This document shows positions 33,467-44,056 of a stretch of DNA of 64,000 nt, in pieces. Every line of letters starts with the position of its first letter. Positions within the stretch are counted from its first letter, which is position 1. The position numbers and the translations under genes were made by a program. Where the stretch lies: contig NZ_SUPK01000001.1 of the NCBI RefSeq assembly GCF_005049045.1, forward strand, positions 124,001 to 188,000. Reading direction: 5' to 3'. The DNA comes from Cohnella pontilimi. GTDB lineage: Bacteria > Bacillota > Bacilli > Paenibacillales > Paenibacillaceae. Below the pieces are notes generated by a model. It saw only the letters and a list, made by a program, of their open reading frames with translations. It searched no databases and was not told where the DNA came from.

Positions 33467-33482
33467 TTGAAAGTGCTTTCAA
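33467..33482. promoter_or_regulatory. Palindromic cre-like operator upstream of the metalloprotease gene
   Basis: TTGAAAGTGCTTTCAA is a 7-bp inverted repeat with a 2-nt centre. Its core TGAAAGTGCTTTCA differs from the degenerate cre consensus TGWAARCGYTWWCW at one position. It lies 55-70 nt before the protease start codon. The rest of the 303-nt gap (33413-33715) holds the divergent promoters and no ORF I can support. Confidence 0.4.
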
Positions 33483-33663
33483 GACCGGTAATAAAGTCCT
33501 GAGTTGCAGCGTTTCTTGTCATTATGGGGAGTGATTTCACGAATAGGAAAGGTAAGCGCGGCTTAGAAGAGAAAATCCTAGAGAAAAGTCGATAAATATA
33601 ACATTTGGTAACTTTAACAAAAAATTCTTTTCGTCTGTATATTTGCATGATAATATTGGCTAT

Positions 33664-33688
33664 GTGCCTAAATATTGGATATAGGCAC
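33664..33688 (+). promoter_or_regulatory. Inverted repeat in the leader of the two-cupredoxin gene
   Basis: GTGCCTA and TAGGCAC form 7-nt arms around an 11-nt spacer, 28 nt before the start codon. It could be an operator or an RNA hairpin. A possible -35 TTAACA (33614) and -10 TATATT (33638) lie just upstream. Confidence 0.3.
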
Positions 33689-33715
33689 GAATGCAAACCT
33701 CAAAGGAGTGTCTAC

Positions 33716-34969
33716 ATGTCAAAGAAGCAGGGCCTATTTGTTCTCATCATGCTTATCGTTACGTCACTGGCCGGATCCGCGTTTGCCGCCGATTCCTCCG
33801 ATTCGCAGTCTTGGAACATCTCAGTAGGCAAGGAAACTGATTCTACATCTTTGGATTCCATGTTCCCGAAAGTGCTTTTCATCCATGAAGGCGACAAAGT
33901 CACCTTCACCAATGGAGCGAAACTTACACCACACACGGTCACTTTCCTGGCCGGACAACAGCCGTTGAATCCGAACGATCCGAAGTCCGAGGCTCCTACT
34001 GCTGCCAGCGGGGTGAGTTACGACGGCAAAACGCTTCTCAGCTCTGGAATTTTGCCCCCGAACCTATCTTACGACATCACATTCACCTCAAGCGGTGTTT
34101 TCAACTACTACTGCGTGCTGCATCCGATGATGACCGGTACGGTCGTGGTATTGGCCAAAGGACTGCCGATCCCGAGCAAAACGGAGCAAGTCGCGGCAGC
34201 GAGAGCGCAAGAACAAGAACTTCTGCTGCAGCTGGATACAATGAACCACAGTAATGCTCCTATGTATAAAACGAATGCAAACGGCACCCTTACTTACCAA
34301 GTCGACATGGGTACCGCCCATGGTACGATGTCGCATAACCGTATGATTCCGGAACTTGTTGTCGTAAGCGAAGGGGATTCCGTCGCATGGACGAATCTTA
34401 GCCCTTATGAGCCTCATTTCGTCACCTTTAATAAGCCGAAAGATATGAATTTCTTTACCGAGCAGGGTGGCTTTAACCCCGCGTTTTTAGCGCCTTCCGG
34501 AAGCGGAACGTTTAACGGCAGCGGCTTTACGAATTCCGGCATCCTCATGTCAGGGCAGACGTACCCATTGAAATTTACGAAGACGGGCACCTACGCATAT
34601 GAGTGTTATCTGCACTCCGGTTCCAAAATGACCGGCACTGTCGTAGTCGTGCCTAAAAACGCGGTGAAATTGATCGTGAACGGCAAGGCGATCGGCGACT
34701 CCGCCAAAGCGGAATGGAAAAACGGCACTCTGTTTGTGTCGCTGGATTCGTTCGCCAAAGCGGTGGGCGGCAAAGTGACCAAGAAGTCGAAAGCTTTTGC
34801 CGTGAACGGAAAACAACTTGTTACACCCGGTTACACGGTTAAAGGCATCGCTTTTGCCTCTGCAGAAGAGATCGTTCGCGTGCTTGGCGGTTCCTACTCC
34901 TGGAATCAAGCCACAAAAACGCTCACTGTCACGGCCGGCACAGCCGTAAGCGTACACATGAACCATTAA
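33716..34969 (+). CDS. Secreted protein with two cupredoxin domains and a copper-amine-oxidase N-terminal (stalk) domain
   Basis: This is a 417-residue exported protein. The signal peptide ends 'GSAFAAD'. Domain 1 (about 30-150) is a plastocyanin-like fold with copper ligands His in 'TPHTVTFL' and Cys, His, Met in 'YYCVLHPMMTG'. Domain 2 (about 190-310) repeats this: 'EPHFVTFN' and 'YECYLHSGSKMTG'. The last 100 residues form a CAO_N1 (copper amine oxidase N-terminal-like) stalk domain, common in Paenibacillus surface proteins. It should hold type-1 copper and act in extracytoplasmic electron transfer or copper handling. ATG 33716 has AAAGGAGTG. It is upstream of the multicopper oxidase gene. 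Confidence 0.88.
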   Translation: MSKKQGLFVLIMLIVTSLAGSAFAADSSDSQSWNISVGKETDSTSLDSMFPKVLFIHEGDKVTFTNGAKLTPHTVTFLAGQQPLNPNDPKSEAPTAASGVSYDGKTLLSSGILPPNLSYDITFTSSGVFNYYCVLHPMMTGTVVVLAKGLPIPSKTEQVAAARAQEQELLLQLDTMNHSNAPMYKTNANGTLTYQVDMGTAHGTMSHNRMIPELVVVSEGDSVAWTNLSPYEPHFVTFNKPKDMNFFTEQGGFNPAFLAPSGSGTFNGSGFTNSGILMSGQTYPLKFTKTGTYAYECYLHSGSKMTGTVVVVPKNAVKLIVNGKAIGDSAKAEWKNGTLFVSLDSFAKAVGGKVTKKSKAFAVNGKQLVTPGYTVKGIAFASAEEIVRVLGGSYSWNQATKTLTVTAGTAVSVHMNH

Positions 34970-35006
34970 TAAGCAAGCTGGGATATTGTTACGTTAACCG
35001 TAGAGG

Positions 35007-35034
35007 GGGAGCCGACAGCGCTCCCTTTCTTTTC
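35007..35034 (+). terminator. Terminator between the two copper-protein genes
   Basis: The stem GGGAGC/GCTCCC with a 7-nt loop is followed by TTTCTTTTC. The next gene starts only 41 nt after the stem ends, so it may act as an attenuator rather than a full stop. Confidence 0.6.
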
Positions 35035-35065
35035 TTTTCATTTTATACACGAGAGGAAAACAGAT

Positions 35066-36814
35066 ATGAGACGGCAGACCGCTCTTTTGCGTTGTTTTTT
35101 ATTTTTTTCTTCGATCGCGCTATTCACTTTGCTCTTGAACGGAGCTGTCGGTTATGCGGGCACCGACAGCGGAACGGTGAAGAAATTTCATTTATATGCC
35201 ACAGACGGCTATTTAACTTTGCCGGACGGGAACAAAGTGTATGTATGGGGTTACAGCCTGCAAAACCAGCAAGGCACCGCCGGTTATCCCGGTCCTACGC
35301 TCGAAGTGAATGAAGGGGACCAAGTGGAAGTAACGCTGACGAATATCGGACCCTTCAAAAAGGACATCAAACGGTTGGCTCACACGATCCACTGGCACGG
35401 TCTGGATACCGATCAGGCGAACGATGGAGTACCGCACACCTCACCGGCGATTCAGGTCGGAGAGAGCTTCACATATAATTTTACTGCCCAACATGCAGGC
35501 ACTTATTTTTATCATTGTCACGTCGATACGATCGAGCATCTGCAGATGGGCATGCAAGGTGCCTTGATCGTGAAAGCCAAGAACGGGGCGAATCAAGTTT
35601 GGACCGGCGGCCCTTCATACGATAAGGAGTACATTTTTAATGTGAATGAAATCGATCCGGTGTGGCATAAAGCCGTAGAAGAAGGACGTCCCTACGACCG
35701 CACGGCCTTTCATCCGACCTACTGGACGATCAACGGCAAAGCATATCCGGACACCGAAAATGACCCGACGACGATGATCGAAGGCAAGGTCGGGGAGACG
35801 GTGCTGATTCGATTCATCAATTCCGGGTATCAGCCGCACAGCTTCCATATGCACGGCTACCACTTTCAGATTGTCGCGTCCGACGGCAGACCGCTGCCTG
35901 CACCCAGTACCAAAGATACGGTATTGATCGGTCCGGGCGAACGATACGATCTGCTTGTCACGTTCGATCAGGACGGCATGTTCCCGCTTCATAGTCATAA
36001 TGTTGTGGACAATACGAACAACGGGATTTACCCGGGCGGGCTGCATACGATGATGGAAGTGAAGAAAGATGCGGGAACGCTCGCGGTGAAATCCGTCAAA
36101 ATGAAAATCGGACAAAAAACAGCCGATGCGGCGGGTAAAACCGTGAACCTGCCGATCGCTCCGGTTGTACTGAACGGAACGGCGTATGTCCCGTTGAAAG
36201 TAGTAGCAGACACATTCGGCGCGAGCTTGAAATGGTCGCCATCCGATCAATCTGTTACTTATCTTGCGGCCAATAAGATCGTTCAATTGTGGATGAATCA
36301 GAAACAAGCCAAAATGGATGGCCGAGTGAAGCCGATCGCCGCAGCACCCCTCAACAAAAGCGGATCCGTCATGATTCCGCTCCCGGTTGTGAATCAACTG
36401 CTCGGGGCTAAGGTCTCCTATGATTCGAAGACCAAACAAATCTTGATTACAGCGGAGGTGAAAGTACCTGCAACTGCTGCGAGTGACGATCATGCGAATC
36501 ATGGCGGACATACCGGCGGCACGTCGGACGGCGGGACCGGAACGGCCGCCAGAGGTGGCGGCGGCGATCCGCTAGTCGACATCACGAGCACATCGTTTCA
36601 GCCCTCCAAGCTGACAATCAAAATCGGGCAGAAGGTGAAATGGGTCAACAAAGATAAGCAGATTCATACCGTTACCGGGCTGGAACTTCCGTTTGACAGT
36701 AAAAACATGCTGACAAACGCCGAGTTCAGTTATGTGTTCGACAAGCCCGGCACCTATACGTATTATTGTTCGACTCATCCGACGATGACCGGCGAAATTA
36801 CCGTGACCGAATGA
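35066..36814 (+). CDS. Multicopper oxidase fused to a CAO_N1 stalk and a C-terminal cupredoxin
   Basis: This is a 582-residue exported oxidase. After a signal peptide (ending 'GAVGYAGTD'), domain 1 has 'HTIHWHGL' and '[16 protein letters not shown]' (type-1 Cys, His, Met plus trinuclear His). Domain 2 has '[12 protein letters not shown]' and '[10 protein letters not shown]', where Ser replaces the type-1 Cys. It is thus a two-domain enzyme with type-1 copper in domain 1 only. Residues 345-470 form a CAO_N1 domain, then a Gly/His linker and a plastocyanin domain ('IHTVTGLE ... [11 protein letters not shown]'). The extra cupredoxin may be a tethered electron donor. The substrate is unknown. Confidence 0.9.
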   Translation: MRRQTALLRCFLFFSSIALFTLLLNGAVGYAGTDSGTVKKFHLYATDGYLTLPDGNKVYVWGYSLQNQQGTAGYPGPTLEVNEGDQVEVTLTNIGPFKKDIKRLAHTIHWHGLDTDQANDGVPHTSPAIQVGESFTYNFTAQHAGTYFYHCHVDTIEHLQMGMQGALIVKAKNGANQVWTGGPSYDKEYIFNVNEIDPVWHKAVEEGRPYDRTAFHPTYWTINGKAYPDTENDPTTMIEGKVGETVLIRFINSGYQPHSFHMHGYHFQIVASDGRPLPAPSTKDTVLIGPGERYDLLVTFDQDGMFPLHSHNVVDNTNNGIYPGGLHTMMEVKKDAGTLAVKSVKMKIGQKTADAAGKTVNLPIAPVVLNGTAYVPLKVVADTFGASLKWSPSDQSVTYLAANKIVQLWMNQKQAKMDGRVKPIAAAPLNKSGSVMIPLPVVNQLLGAKVSYDSKTKQILITAEVKVPATAASDDHANHGGHTGGTSDGGTGTAARGGGGDPLVDITSTSFQPSKLTIKIGQKVKWVNKDKQIHTVTGLELPFDSKNMLTNAEFSYVFDKPGTYTYYCSTHPTMTGEITVTE

Positions 36815-36821
36815 ATCATTT

Positions 36822-36862
36822 AAGCCTTGTTGCACCGAAAGGTCACAACAAGGCTTATTTTT
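36822..36862 (+). terminator. Rho-independent terminator of the multicopper oxidase gene
   Basis: An 11-bp stem AAGCCTTGTTG/CAACAAGGCTT is followed by ATTTTTT. Confidence 0.92.
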
Positions 36863-36971
36863 TATATTGATTTCGAGTTTTTCTCGACTTCTCTGTTTCA
36901 GTGCATTTTTTTTTGGGTATAAACACTCATGTCCTACATTCATAAACAGAGCCCGCATAAGGAGGGCCGCA

Positions 36972-38204
36972 GTGGAATATCCAATCAACATACTACTAGT
37001 AGATGATCATCCCGAAAACTTGGTTGCGATCGAGGCGATTCTCTTCGGAGAGCCTTATCGCATCTTCAGGGCTTATTCGGGTATCGAGGCGCTGCGGTAC
37101 TTATTGGAATATGATTTTGCCGTTATCGTCATGGATGTGCAAATGCCGGATATGGACGGATTTGAAACGGCGAACATGATCCGCATGCGCGAGAAGACCA
37201 AATATGTGCCGATTATTTTTTTGTCGGCTGCCTATCATCAAGTGGAACATGATTTCAAAAGCTACTCGATCGGCGCTTTCGATTATATGACCAAACCGTT
37301 CAGCCCTCAAATTTTGAAAGCGAAAATTGAGGGCTATGTCAGTATGTACGAAGCGAACAAGGCGCTGCAGGTCCAAAGCGAATTGCTGCGCAAGCAGACG
37401 AAGCAGCTGGAGAAAACGAATCACGAATTAATCCAGGCCAAAGAAATGGCGGAAATCGCCTCCGGGGTAAAGTCAGAGTTTCTCGCCATGATGAGCCATG
37501 AAATCCGGACTCCGCTCAATGGCATTATCGGCATGTCCGAATTGCTAATAGCGTCAGAGCTGCCGAAAGAGTATGCCGATTTGGCGGAAATCATTCATAC
37601 GAGCGGCAATGCGCTCCTCTCTTTGGTTAACCATATACTGGATTATTCTAACATCGAATCGGGCCATTTGAAGCTGGAGAACGAGCCGTTCGATCTGGCA
37701 CTATGCGTGGAAGAAACGATCGAATTGTTTACCGCCCAAACCCGGGAAAAGCGTCTGGAAATGATAGCCACGCTGGAACCGTCGCTGCCTTCGGTCATTC
37801 GGGGAGATATGAATCGCCTCCGGCAAGTATTGATGAATTTGATCGGCAATGCGGTGAAGTTCACGAAATCCGGGGGCGTTTATATTGACGTCAAGAAAGC
37901 GGGAGAACGAGACGACTCGATTACGATCGAATTTACGATTCGGGATTCCGGGATCGGAATTCCGCGCGACAAGGCCCACTTATTGTTTCAGCCCTTTTCG
38001 CAAGTGGACGCCTCCACCAACCGGAAATTCGAAGGAACGGGACTCGGGCTGTCGATCTCCAAATCGCTGGTGGAGCTGATGGGCGGCAGCATTGAATATA
38101 TTGCGACGGACGAACCGGGCGCGACGTTCGTCTTCACGATCGAAGCCAAGCCGTACCACAAGTATTCCAACGCACCACCGGCCGGCGAGCCGCATTTTTC
38201 TTGA
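36972..38204 (+). CDS. REC-HisKA-HATPase histidine kinase without membrane domain
   Basis: This is a 410-residue kinase in which a receiver domain comes first (residues 1-120, Asp in '[14 protein letters not shown]', Lys in 'DYMTKPFSP'), followed by a short coiled coil, a HisKA domain ('[19 protein letters not shown]') and a HATPase ('[19 protein letters not shown]', '[18 protein letters not shown]'). Its input is therefore phosphorylation or a partner rather than a membrane sensor. GTG 36972 with GGAGGG at 6 nt is chosen; the frame is open from 36867. It precedes the multi-HAMP kinase by 50 nt, and they probably form one phosphorelay operon. Confidence 0.9.
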   Translation: MEYPINILLVDDHPENLVAIEAILFGEPYRIFRAYSGIEALRYLLEYDFAVIVMDVQMPDMDGFETANMIRMREKTKYVPIIFLSAAYHQVEHDFKSYSIGAFDYMTKPFSPQILKAKIEGYVSMYEANKALQVQSELLRKQTKQLEKTNHELIQAKEMAEIASGVKSEFLAMMSHEIRTPLNGIIGMSELLIASELPKEYADLAEIIHTSGNALLSLVNHILDYSNIESGHLKLENEPFDLALCVEETIELFTAQTREKRLEMIATLEPSLPSVIRGDMNRLRQVLMNLIGNAVKFTKSGGVYIDVKKAGERDDSITIEFTIRDSGIGIPRDKAHLLFQPFSQVDASTNRKFEGTGLGLSISKSLVELMGGSIEYIATDEPGATFVFTIEAKPYHKYSNAPPAGEPHFS

Positions 38205-38254
38205 TTGTCTATGAAAATCAATCTACGAAAATATAACGGTGAGAGGTTGAGAAT

Positions 38255-41200
38255 ATGGCGAACCCAAAAAATAACCCAGTTCCCGAAAACGACCAATTAG
38301 ACGTGGGGGAACTATTGAACGCTTTAATGGCGATGAAAAAAGGGAACTTCTCATATCGTCTGCCCTATCATTACACCGGGGTGGCGGGCAAGGTCGCCGA
38401 TACCTTTAACGAAATCATGGACATACAAGAAGGCATGGTTCACGAGGTAGAGAGCGTATCCCGGATCGTCGGCAAGGAAGGGAACCTTTCGCGCAGATTC
38501 ACGCAGAAAAATCTCAGCGGCTCATGGGAAACCATGACCGACTCGTTGAACGGGCTTGTCACTGATTTGATCCAGCCGACAAGTGAAATGGTACGGGTTA
38601 TCAATGCGGTCGCCAAAGGGGATTTGTCCCAGAAGGTCGAACTCGAGATCGAAGGCCGTCCGCTGACCGGCGAATTCCAAATCACGGCAAGCAACATCAA
38701 TCAGATGGTGAATCAGCTGAGCACGTTCGCGTCCGAGGTTACGCGGGTGGCGCGAGAAGTCGGAACGGAAGGCATTCTCGGCGGACAAGCCGACGTCAAA
38801 GGCGTCTCCGGAACGTGGAAAGATTTGACGGACAGCGTAAACTACATGGCGAGCAACTTGACGGATCAAGTCCGGAACATTGCAGCCGTCACGACCGCAG
38901 TGGCCAAGGGCGACCTGTCGAAGCAGATCACCGTTAACGCGAAAGGCGAAATTCTCGAGCTGAAAAACACGATCAATACGATGGTGGAGCAGCTCTCCAC
39001 TTTTGCGTCCGAGGTGACGCGTGTGGCGCGAGAGGTGGGCACCGAAGGCAAGCTCGGCGGCCAGGCGGACGTTAAAGGCGTATCCGGCACGTGGCGCGAT
39101 CTGACGGAAAGTGTTAACTACATGGCGTCTAACTTGACGAACCAAGTGCGTAACATCGCCGTCGTTACGACGGCTGTCGCAAACGGCGATCTCTCCAAAA
39201 AGATCACCGCCGATGTACAGGGCGAAATTCTCGAGATGAAAAATACGATCAATACGATGGTGGACCAACTGTCAACGTTCGCTTCCGAGGTTACGCGGGT
39301 GGCGCGCGAGGTCGGCACGGAAGGCATGCTGGGCGGCCAGGCGGACGTTAAAGGCGTGTCCGGCACCTGGCGCGATTTGACCGAAAGCGTCAACTACATG
39401 GCGTCGAACTTGACGAACCAGGTGCGTAACATCGCCGAAGTGACAACGGCGGTCGCCAAAGGCGACCTGTCGAAGAAAATCACGGTCGACGCCAAGGGCG
39501 AAATTCTGCAGCTGAAGAGCACGATCAACACGATGGTAGACCAGCTCAAAAACTTCTCGAACGAAGTGACGAGGGTTGCCCGGGAAGTGTCTACGGAAGG
39601 GATTTTGGGCGGCCAGGCGGATGTTAAGGGCGTATCGGGTACCTGGAAAGACTTGACCGACAGCGTGAACTTCATGGCCGGCACGTTGACCGACCAGGTG
39701 CGCAACATCGCGGAAGTGACGACCGCGGTCGCGAAAGGCGATTTGTCGAAGCAGATTACCGTTAACGCGAAAGGCGAAATTCTCGAACTCAAAAATACGA
39801 TCAATACGATGGTGGATCAGCTCTCGACGTTCGCGTCCGAAGTTACGCGGGTGGCGCGCGAGGTCGGCACCGAGGGGATACTCGGCGGCCAAGCGCAGGT
39901 TAAAGGTGTGGCGGGCACTTGGCGTGATCTGACGGAAAGCGTTAACTACATGGCGTCCAACCTGACGGACCAGGTGCGCAACATCGCCGTCGTCACGACG
40001 GCGGTCGCAAACGGCGACCTTTCCAAGAAAATCACCGCGGATGTACAGGGGGAAATCCTTGAGCTCAAAATCACGATCAACACGATGGTGGACCAGTTGT
40101 CGACGTTCGCGTCCGAGGTTACCCGTGTGGCGCGCGAGGTTGGTACCGAGGGCAAGCTCGGCGGTCAGGCTCAGGTTAAAGACGTCGGCGGAACCTGGAA
40201 GGATTTGACCGAGAGCGTAAACAACATGGCGCGCAACCTGACCGATCAGGTACGGAACATCGCCGAAGTAACGACCGCGGTCGCGAAGGGAGATCTGTCC
40301 AAAAAAATCACGGTAGATGTCAAGGGCGAAATTCTCGAGCTCAAAAACACGATGAACACCATGGTGGATCAGCTCTCCAACTTCGCATCGGAAGTTACGC
40401 GGGTGGCCCGCGAGGTCGGCACGGAAGGAAAGCTGGGCGCGCAGGCCGTGGTGAAGGACGTTTCCGGCACATGGAAAGATTTGACCGATACGGTTAACTA
40501 CATGGCGTCCAACCTGACCGTGCAAGTGCGCAACATTGCCGTCGTCACGACGGCAGTCGCGAACGGCGACCTCTCCAAGAAAATCACGGTCGACGTGAAA
40601 GGCGAGCTGTTGGAGCTGAAGAACACGATCAACACGATGGTGGACCAGCTGAATTCGTTCGCGTCCGAGGTTACCCGGGTGGCGCGGGAGGTCGGCACGG
40701 AAGGCAAGCTCGGCGGACAAGCTCAGGTTCGCGGCGTAGGCGGGATTTGGAAAGACCTAACCGACAACGTAAACATCATGGCGACGAACCTGACCGACCA
40801 AGTGCGCGGAATCGCCAAAGTCGTGACCGCGGTCGCTAACGGTAATTTGAAGCAAATGCTGACGGTGGAAGCCAAGGGAGAAATCGCCGAGCTCGCGGAT
40901 ACGATCAACAATATGATCGAGACGCTGGCCACCTTCGCCGATCAGGTCACGACCGTGGCGCGCGAGGTCGGCGCCGAGGGTAAGTTGGGTGGACAGGCGA
41001 ACGTGCCGGGAGCAGCCGGCACATGGCGGGATTTGACCGACAACGTTAACTATATGGCAAGTACGCTTACGACGCAGGTGCGCGCGATCACGAACGTTGC
41101 GACTGCGGTGACGAAGGGTGATTTGTCCAGAACGATTGACGTTTCCGCGTCAGGCGAAGTCGCCGCGCTGAAAGACAACATCAACGAGATGATTCGCAAT

Positions 41201-43960
41201 CTGAAGGAGACGACCCGCATCAATACCGAGCAGGACTGGCTCAAGACAAACTTGGCCAAGTTCTCCCGTCTGCTGCAAGGCCAGAGAGATCTTTCTGCGG
41301 TCAGCCGCATGATTTTGTCGGAGCTGGCACCTCTTGTGCATATGCAGCATGGCGTATTCTATATCAACGAGCCGGAGGACGGAGCAGCGGTACTGAAGCT
41401 GTTCGCGAGCTACGCGTATCAAAACCGCAAGCACTTGGCCAACAAATTCCGGTCCGGCGAAGGTCTTGTCGGTCAGTGCCTCATCGAGAAGCAGCGGATT
41501 CTGCTCACGAACGTGCCGGGAGATTACGTTCAGATCTCCTCCGCACTGGGTGAAGCGGCACCGCTCAACATCGTGCTGCTGCCCATCATCTTTGAAGAAC
41601 AAGTACTGGCCATACTCGAGCTGGCATCCTTCCGTCCGTTCACCGAAATCGATGTCGCCTTCCTCGACCAATTGACGGAATCGATCGGAATCGTCATCAA
41701 CACGATGCAGGCGAACCAGCGTACGGAAGAACTGCTCATCCAGTCGCAATCGCTCACGGAAGAGCTCCAGAAGCAGCAAATGGAGCTCCGGAATACGAAC
41801 GACGAGCTGGAGGAAAAAGCGAAGCTGCTCGTCATTCAGAAAGCGGAAGTGGAAAGCAAGAACAACGAGGTCGAAATCGCCAAACGGTTCCTGGAAGAGA
41901 AAGCCGAACAGTTGGCGCTTACTTCCCGTTACAAATCCGAATTCCTGGCCAACATGTCGCATGAGTTACGCACTCCGCTCAATTCGCTGCTGTTGCTGGC
42001 GGAACAACTTGCCGAGAATCCGGAGGGCAACTTATCGGACAATCAAGTGAAATTCGCCCAGACGATTCAGGATTCAGGCATCGAACTCCTTAACCTCATT
42101 AATGATATTTTGGACTTATCCAAAATCGAATCCGGAACGATCACGCCGGATTACAGCGAAGTGCCGCTTGCCGAGCTTGCGGACGGCTTGGATCGCAGCT
42201 TCCGGCATATGGCGGACGACTCGATTCTTGAGTACAAGATCAAGCTGGAACCGGATGTGCCGCGTACGATCGTGACCGACTTCAAACGGCTTCAGCAAAT
42301 TTTGAAAAACTTGCTCTCCAACGCCTTTAAATTCACGGAAAAGGGAGAAATCATGCTCCTGGTCCGCAGAGCCTACGAGGGGTGGAGCCGGGATAACGAC
42401 ACGCTGAATCGCGCCAAAACGGTTCTCTGTTTCTCGGTGAGCGATACCGGGATCGGGATTCCGCAGGACAAGCAGCAGATCATTTTCGAGGCGTTCCAGC
42501 AGGCGGACGGCAGCACAAACCGCGAATACGGCGGAACCGGGCTGGGTCTGGCGATATCCCGCGAAATTGCGGAGATGCTGGGAGGCGAGATTTCGCTTTA
42601 CAGCGTATTGGGCAGCGGCAGCGTGTTTAATCTGTATTTGCCTACTGAAGTGGAATCTTATGAACCTGCCCCCAAATTGAAGCACGAGCCGGAAGTCATC
42701 GACGTGACGCCGCCGAAACGCACGCGCAGCTTGGTGGCCGCCACCATTGAAGAATTGAGGGACGACCGGGACACAATTGAGTCGGGGGATCGCGTCCTGT
42801 TGATTGTCGAAGACGATCAAAAATTTAACGAAATCTTGCTGGAGGTCGTTCACAAGAAGGGCTGCAAGGCCGTGATCACATCCAGGGGCTTGCAGGCTTT
42901 GGAGCTGGCTCAAAAATACCGCCCGGATGCTATCACGCTCGATTTGCATCTTCGCGATACAGACGGATGGCTCGTGCTTGAGCACCTTAAAAACGACATC
43001 GGTGTCCGCCATATCCCGGTGTGCGTGCTGACCGTGGATGAAGACGAAGTGAACCTCCTGCAAAAAGGCGTCTATGATTTTGTCCGTAAGCCGGTGTCGA
43101 ACGAAGACCTTGAGAATGCGTTGGAGAACCTGTTGGCATATGCGGAGAAGGACGTTCGTCATCTTCTGATCGCGGTGAAGGACGAACGTAAGCGCAATGA
43201 ATTCGTCGAGCTGCTTGCGAATGAAGATGTCAAAATCGTGGCGGTCGATACCGGACGCAAGGCGTTGAATCAACTGAACGCGAAGCATTTTGACTGTGTT
43301 GTGGCCGATAACGATTTGACGGATATGAACATCAACCGTTTCGTCCGGGATATTGTGAAGAATATCAAAAACAAGCATTTGCCGATCGTGGTTCACCGCA
43401 GCCAAAAGGTTCGTCCGGAAGAAGAAGCCGAGTGGGAAGAGCTGACCAAGACGGCCGTGATCAAAGAGGTAAAATCGCCTGTTCAGGTCATGGACGAAAC
43501 CACTTTGTTCCTTCACCGGAAATCGGAGGACTTGCCCGCACGTTCGAGAGAAGCGCTGGTGAAGCTTCACAATTCCGACGAGATGATCGAGTACAAGCGG
43601 GTGCTTGTGGTAGACGACGACATCCGGAATATTTTCGCTTTGACGACCATTTTGGAACGCCATCACATGAAGGTGATACCGGCCGAGAACGGCCATGACG
43701 CCATCTCGTTGCTGGAGCAAATGCCGGATATCGACATTGTGTTGATGGACATCATGATGCCGGGAATGGACGGGTATGAGACGACCCGGGCCATCCGCAA
43801 CAAGCCGAAATTCAAGGATCTGCCGATTATCGCGCTGACGGCGAAGGCGATGAAGGGAGACCGCGAATTGTGCCTGGAAGCCGGCGCGTCCGATTACATC
43901 ACCAAACCGGTAAACAGCGCGCAGCTGCTGTCGATGATGCGCACGTGGCTGGACCGGTAA
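38255..43960 (+). CDS. Giant multi-HAMP hybrid histidine kinase (HAMP x9+, GAF, HisKA, HATPase, three REC)
   Basis: This is a 1901-residue soluble kinase with no membrane segment. Residues 1-157 hold two divergent HAMP-like units. Residues 158-985 are nine consecutive 92-residue repeats of '[16 protein letters not shown]... GGTWKDLT...' pattern. A GAF domain (about 1010-1150) and a coiled coil follow, then HisKA (His 1236 in '[12 protein letters not shown]'), HATPase ('[18 protein letters not shown]') and three receivers: REC1 (about 1510-1625, '[12 protein letters not shown]'), REC2 degenerate ('[12 protein letters not shown]') and REC3 (about 1780-1900, '[14 protein letters not shown]'). 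The architecture recalls fungal group III osmosensing kinases. The start has GAGAGGTTGAG upstream. Confidence 0.93.
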   Translation: MANPKNNPVPENDQLDVGELLNALMAMKKGNFSYRLPYHYTGVAGKVADTFNEIMDIQEGMVHEVESVSRIVGKEGNLSRRFTQKNLSGSWETMTDSLNGLVTDLIQPTSEMVRVINAVAKGDLSQKVELEIEGRPLTGEFQITASNINQMVNQLSTFASEVTRVAREVGTEGILGGQADVKGVSGTWKDLTDSVNYMASNLTDQVRNIAAVTTAVAKGDLSKQITVNAKGEILELKNTINTMVEQLSTFASEVTRVAREVGTEGKLGGQADVKGVSGTWRDLTESVNYMASNLTNQVRNIAVVTTAVANGDLSKKITADVQGEILEMKNTINTMVDQLSTFASEVTRVAREVGTEGMLGGQADVKGVSGTWRDLTESVNYMASNLTNQVRNIAEVTTAVAKGDLSKKITVDAKGEILQLKSTINTMVDQLKNFSNEVTRVAREVSTEGILGGQADVKGVSGTWKDLTDSVNFMAGTLTDQVRNIAEVTTAVAKGDLSKQITVNAKGEILELKNTINTMVDQLSTFASEVTRVAREVGTEGILGGQAQVKGVAGTWRDLTESVNYMASNLTDQVRNIAVVTTAVANGDLSKKITADVQGEILELKITINTMVDQLSTFASEVTRVAREVGTEGKLGGQAQVKDVGGTWKDLTESVNNMARNLTDQVRNIAEVTTAVAKGDLSKKITVDVKGEILELKNTMNTMVDQLSNFASEVTRVAREVGTEGKLGAQAVVKDVSGTWKDLTDTVNYMASNLTVQVRNIAVVTTAVANGDLSKKITVDVKGELLELKNTINTMVDQLNSFASEVTRVAREVGTEGKLGGQAQVRGVGGIWKDLTDNVNIMATNLTDQVRGIAKVVTAVANGNLKQMLTVEAKGEIAELADTINNMIETLATFADQVTTVAREVGAEGKLGGQANVPGAAGTWRDLTDNVNYMASTLTTQVRAITNVATAVTKGDLSRTIDVSASGEVAALKDNINEMIRNLKETTRINTEQDWLKTNLAKFSRLLQGQRDLSAVSRMILSELAPLVHMQHGVFYINEPEDGAAVLKLFASYAYQNRKHLANKFRSGEGLVGQCLIEKQRILLTNVPGDYVQISSALGEAAPLNIVLLPIIFEEQVLAILELASFRPFTEIDVAFLDQLTESIGIVINTMQANQRTEELLIQSQSLTEELQKQQMELRNTNDELEEKAKLLVIQKAEVESKNNEVEIAKRFLEEKAEQLALTSRYKSEFLANMSHELRTPLNSLLLLAEQLAENPEGNLSDNQVKFAQTIQDSGIELLNLINDILDLSKIESGTITPDYSEVPLAELADGLDRSFRHMADDSILEYKIKLEPDVPRTIVTDFKRLQQILKNLLSNAFKFTEKGEIMLLVRRAYEGWSRDNDTLNRAKTVLCFSVSDTGIGIPQDKQQIIFEAFQQADGSTNREYGGTGLGLAISREIAEMLGGEISLYSVLGSGSVFNLYLPTEVESYEPAPKLKHEPEVIDVTPPKRTRSLVAATIEELRDDRDTIESGDRVLLIVEDDQKFNEILLEVVHKKGCKAVITSRGLQALELAQKYRPDAITLDLHLRDTDGWLVLEHLKNDIGVRHIPVCVLTVDEDEVNLLQKGVYDFVRKPVSNEDLENALENLLAYAEKDVRHLLIAVKDERKRNEFVELLANEDVKIVAVDTGRKALNQLNAKHFDCVVADNDLTDMNINRFVRDIVKNIKNKHLPIVVHRSQKVRPEEEAEWEELTKTAVIKEVKSPVQVMDETTLFLHRKSEDLPARSREALVKLHNSDEMIEYKRVLVVDDDIRNIFALTTILERHHMKVIPAENGHDAISLLEQMPDIDIVLMDIMMPGMDGYETTRAIRNKPKFKDLPIIALTAKAMKGDRELCLEAGASDYITKPVNSAQLLSMMRTWLDR
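38726..41209 (+). repeat. Nine tandem 276-bp repeats encoding HAMP units
   Basis: Units begin at 38726 and recur every 276 bp (next at 39002, 39278, 39554, 39830, 40106, 40382, 40658, 40934). Protein identity between units 1-7 is high; the last two diverge. Units 1-3 match units 4-6 in order by shared variants (for example '[15 protein letters not shown]' in 1 and 4, '[16 protein letters not shown]' in 2 and 5), so a three-unit 828-bp block appears duplicated. Confidence 0.9.
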
Positions 43961-43973
43961 ATAAATGTAAGGG

Positions 43974-44009
43974 CAACAGGCAGGACATGCGTTCCTGCCT
44001 GTTGTATTC
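43974..44009 (+). terminator. Terminator after the multi-HAMP kinase
   Basis: A 12-bp perfect stem CAACAGGCAGGA/TCCTGCCTGTTG with a 7-nt loop is followed by TATTCTG; the tail is weak but the stem is strong. Confidence 0.8.
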
Positions 44010-44056
44010 TGTAGAGAAGCGTTCGCGCTGCTGAATAGCAAAGTGGAGGTTACAAG

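Noticed and set aside
39272..40720. 482-codon minus-strand open frame with internal repeats
   Set aside because: The repeats are only the antisense of the HAMP repeats; no ribosome site and no known fold.
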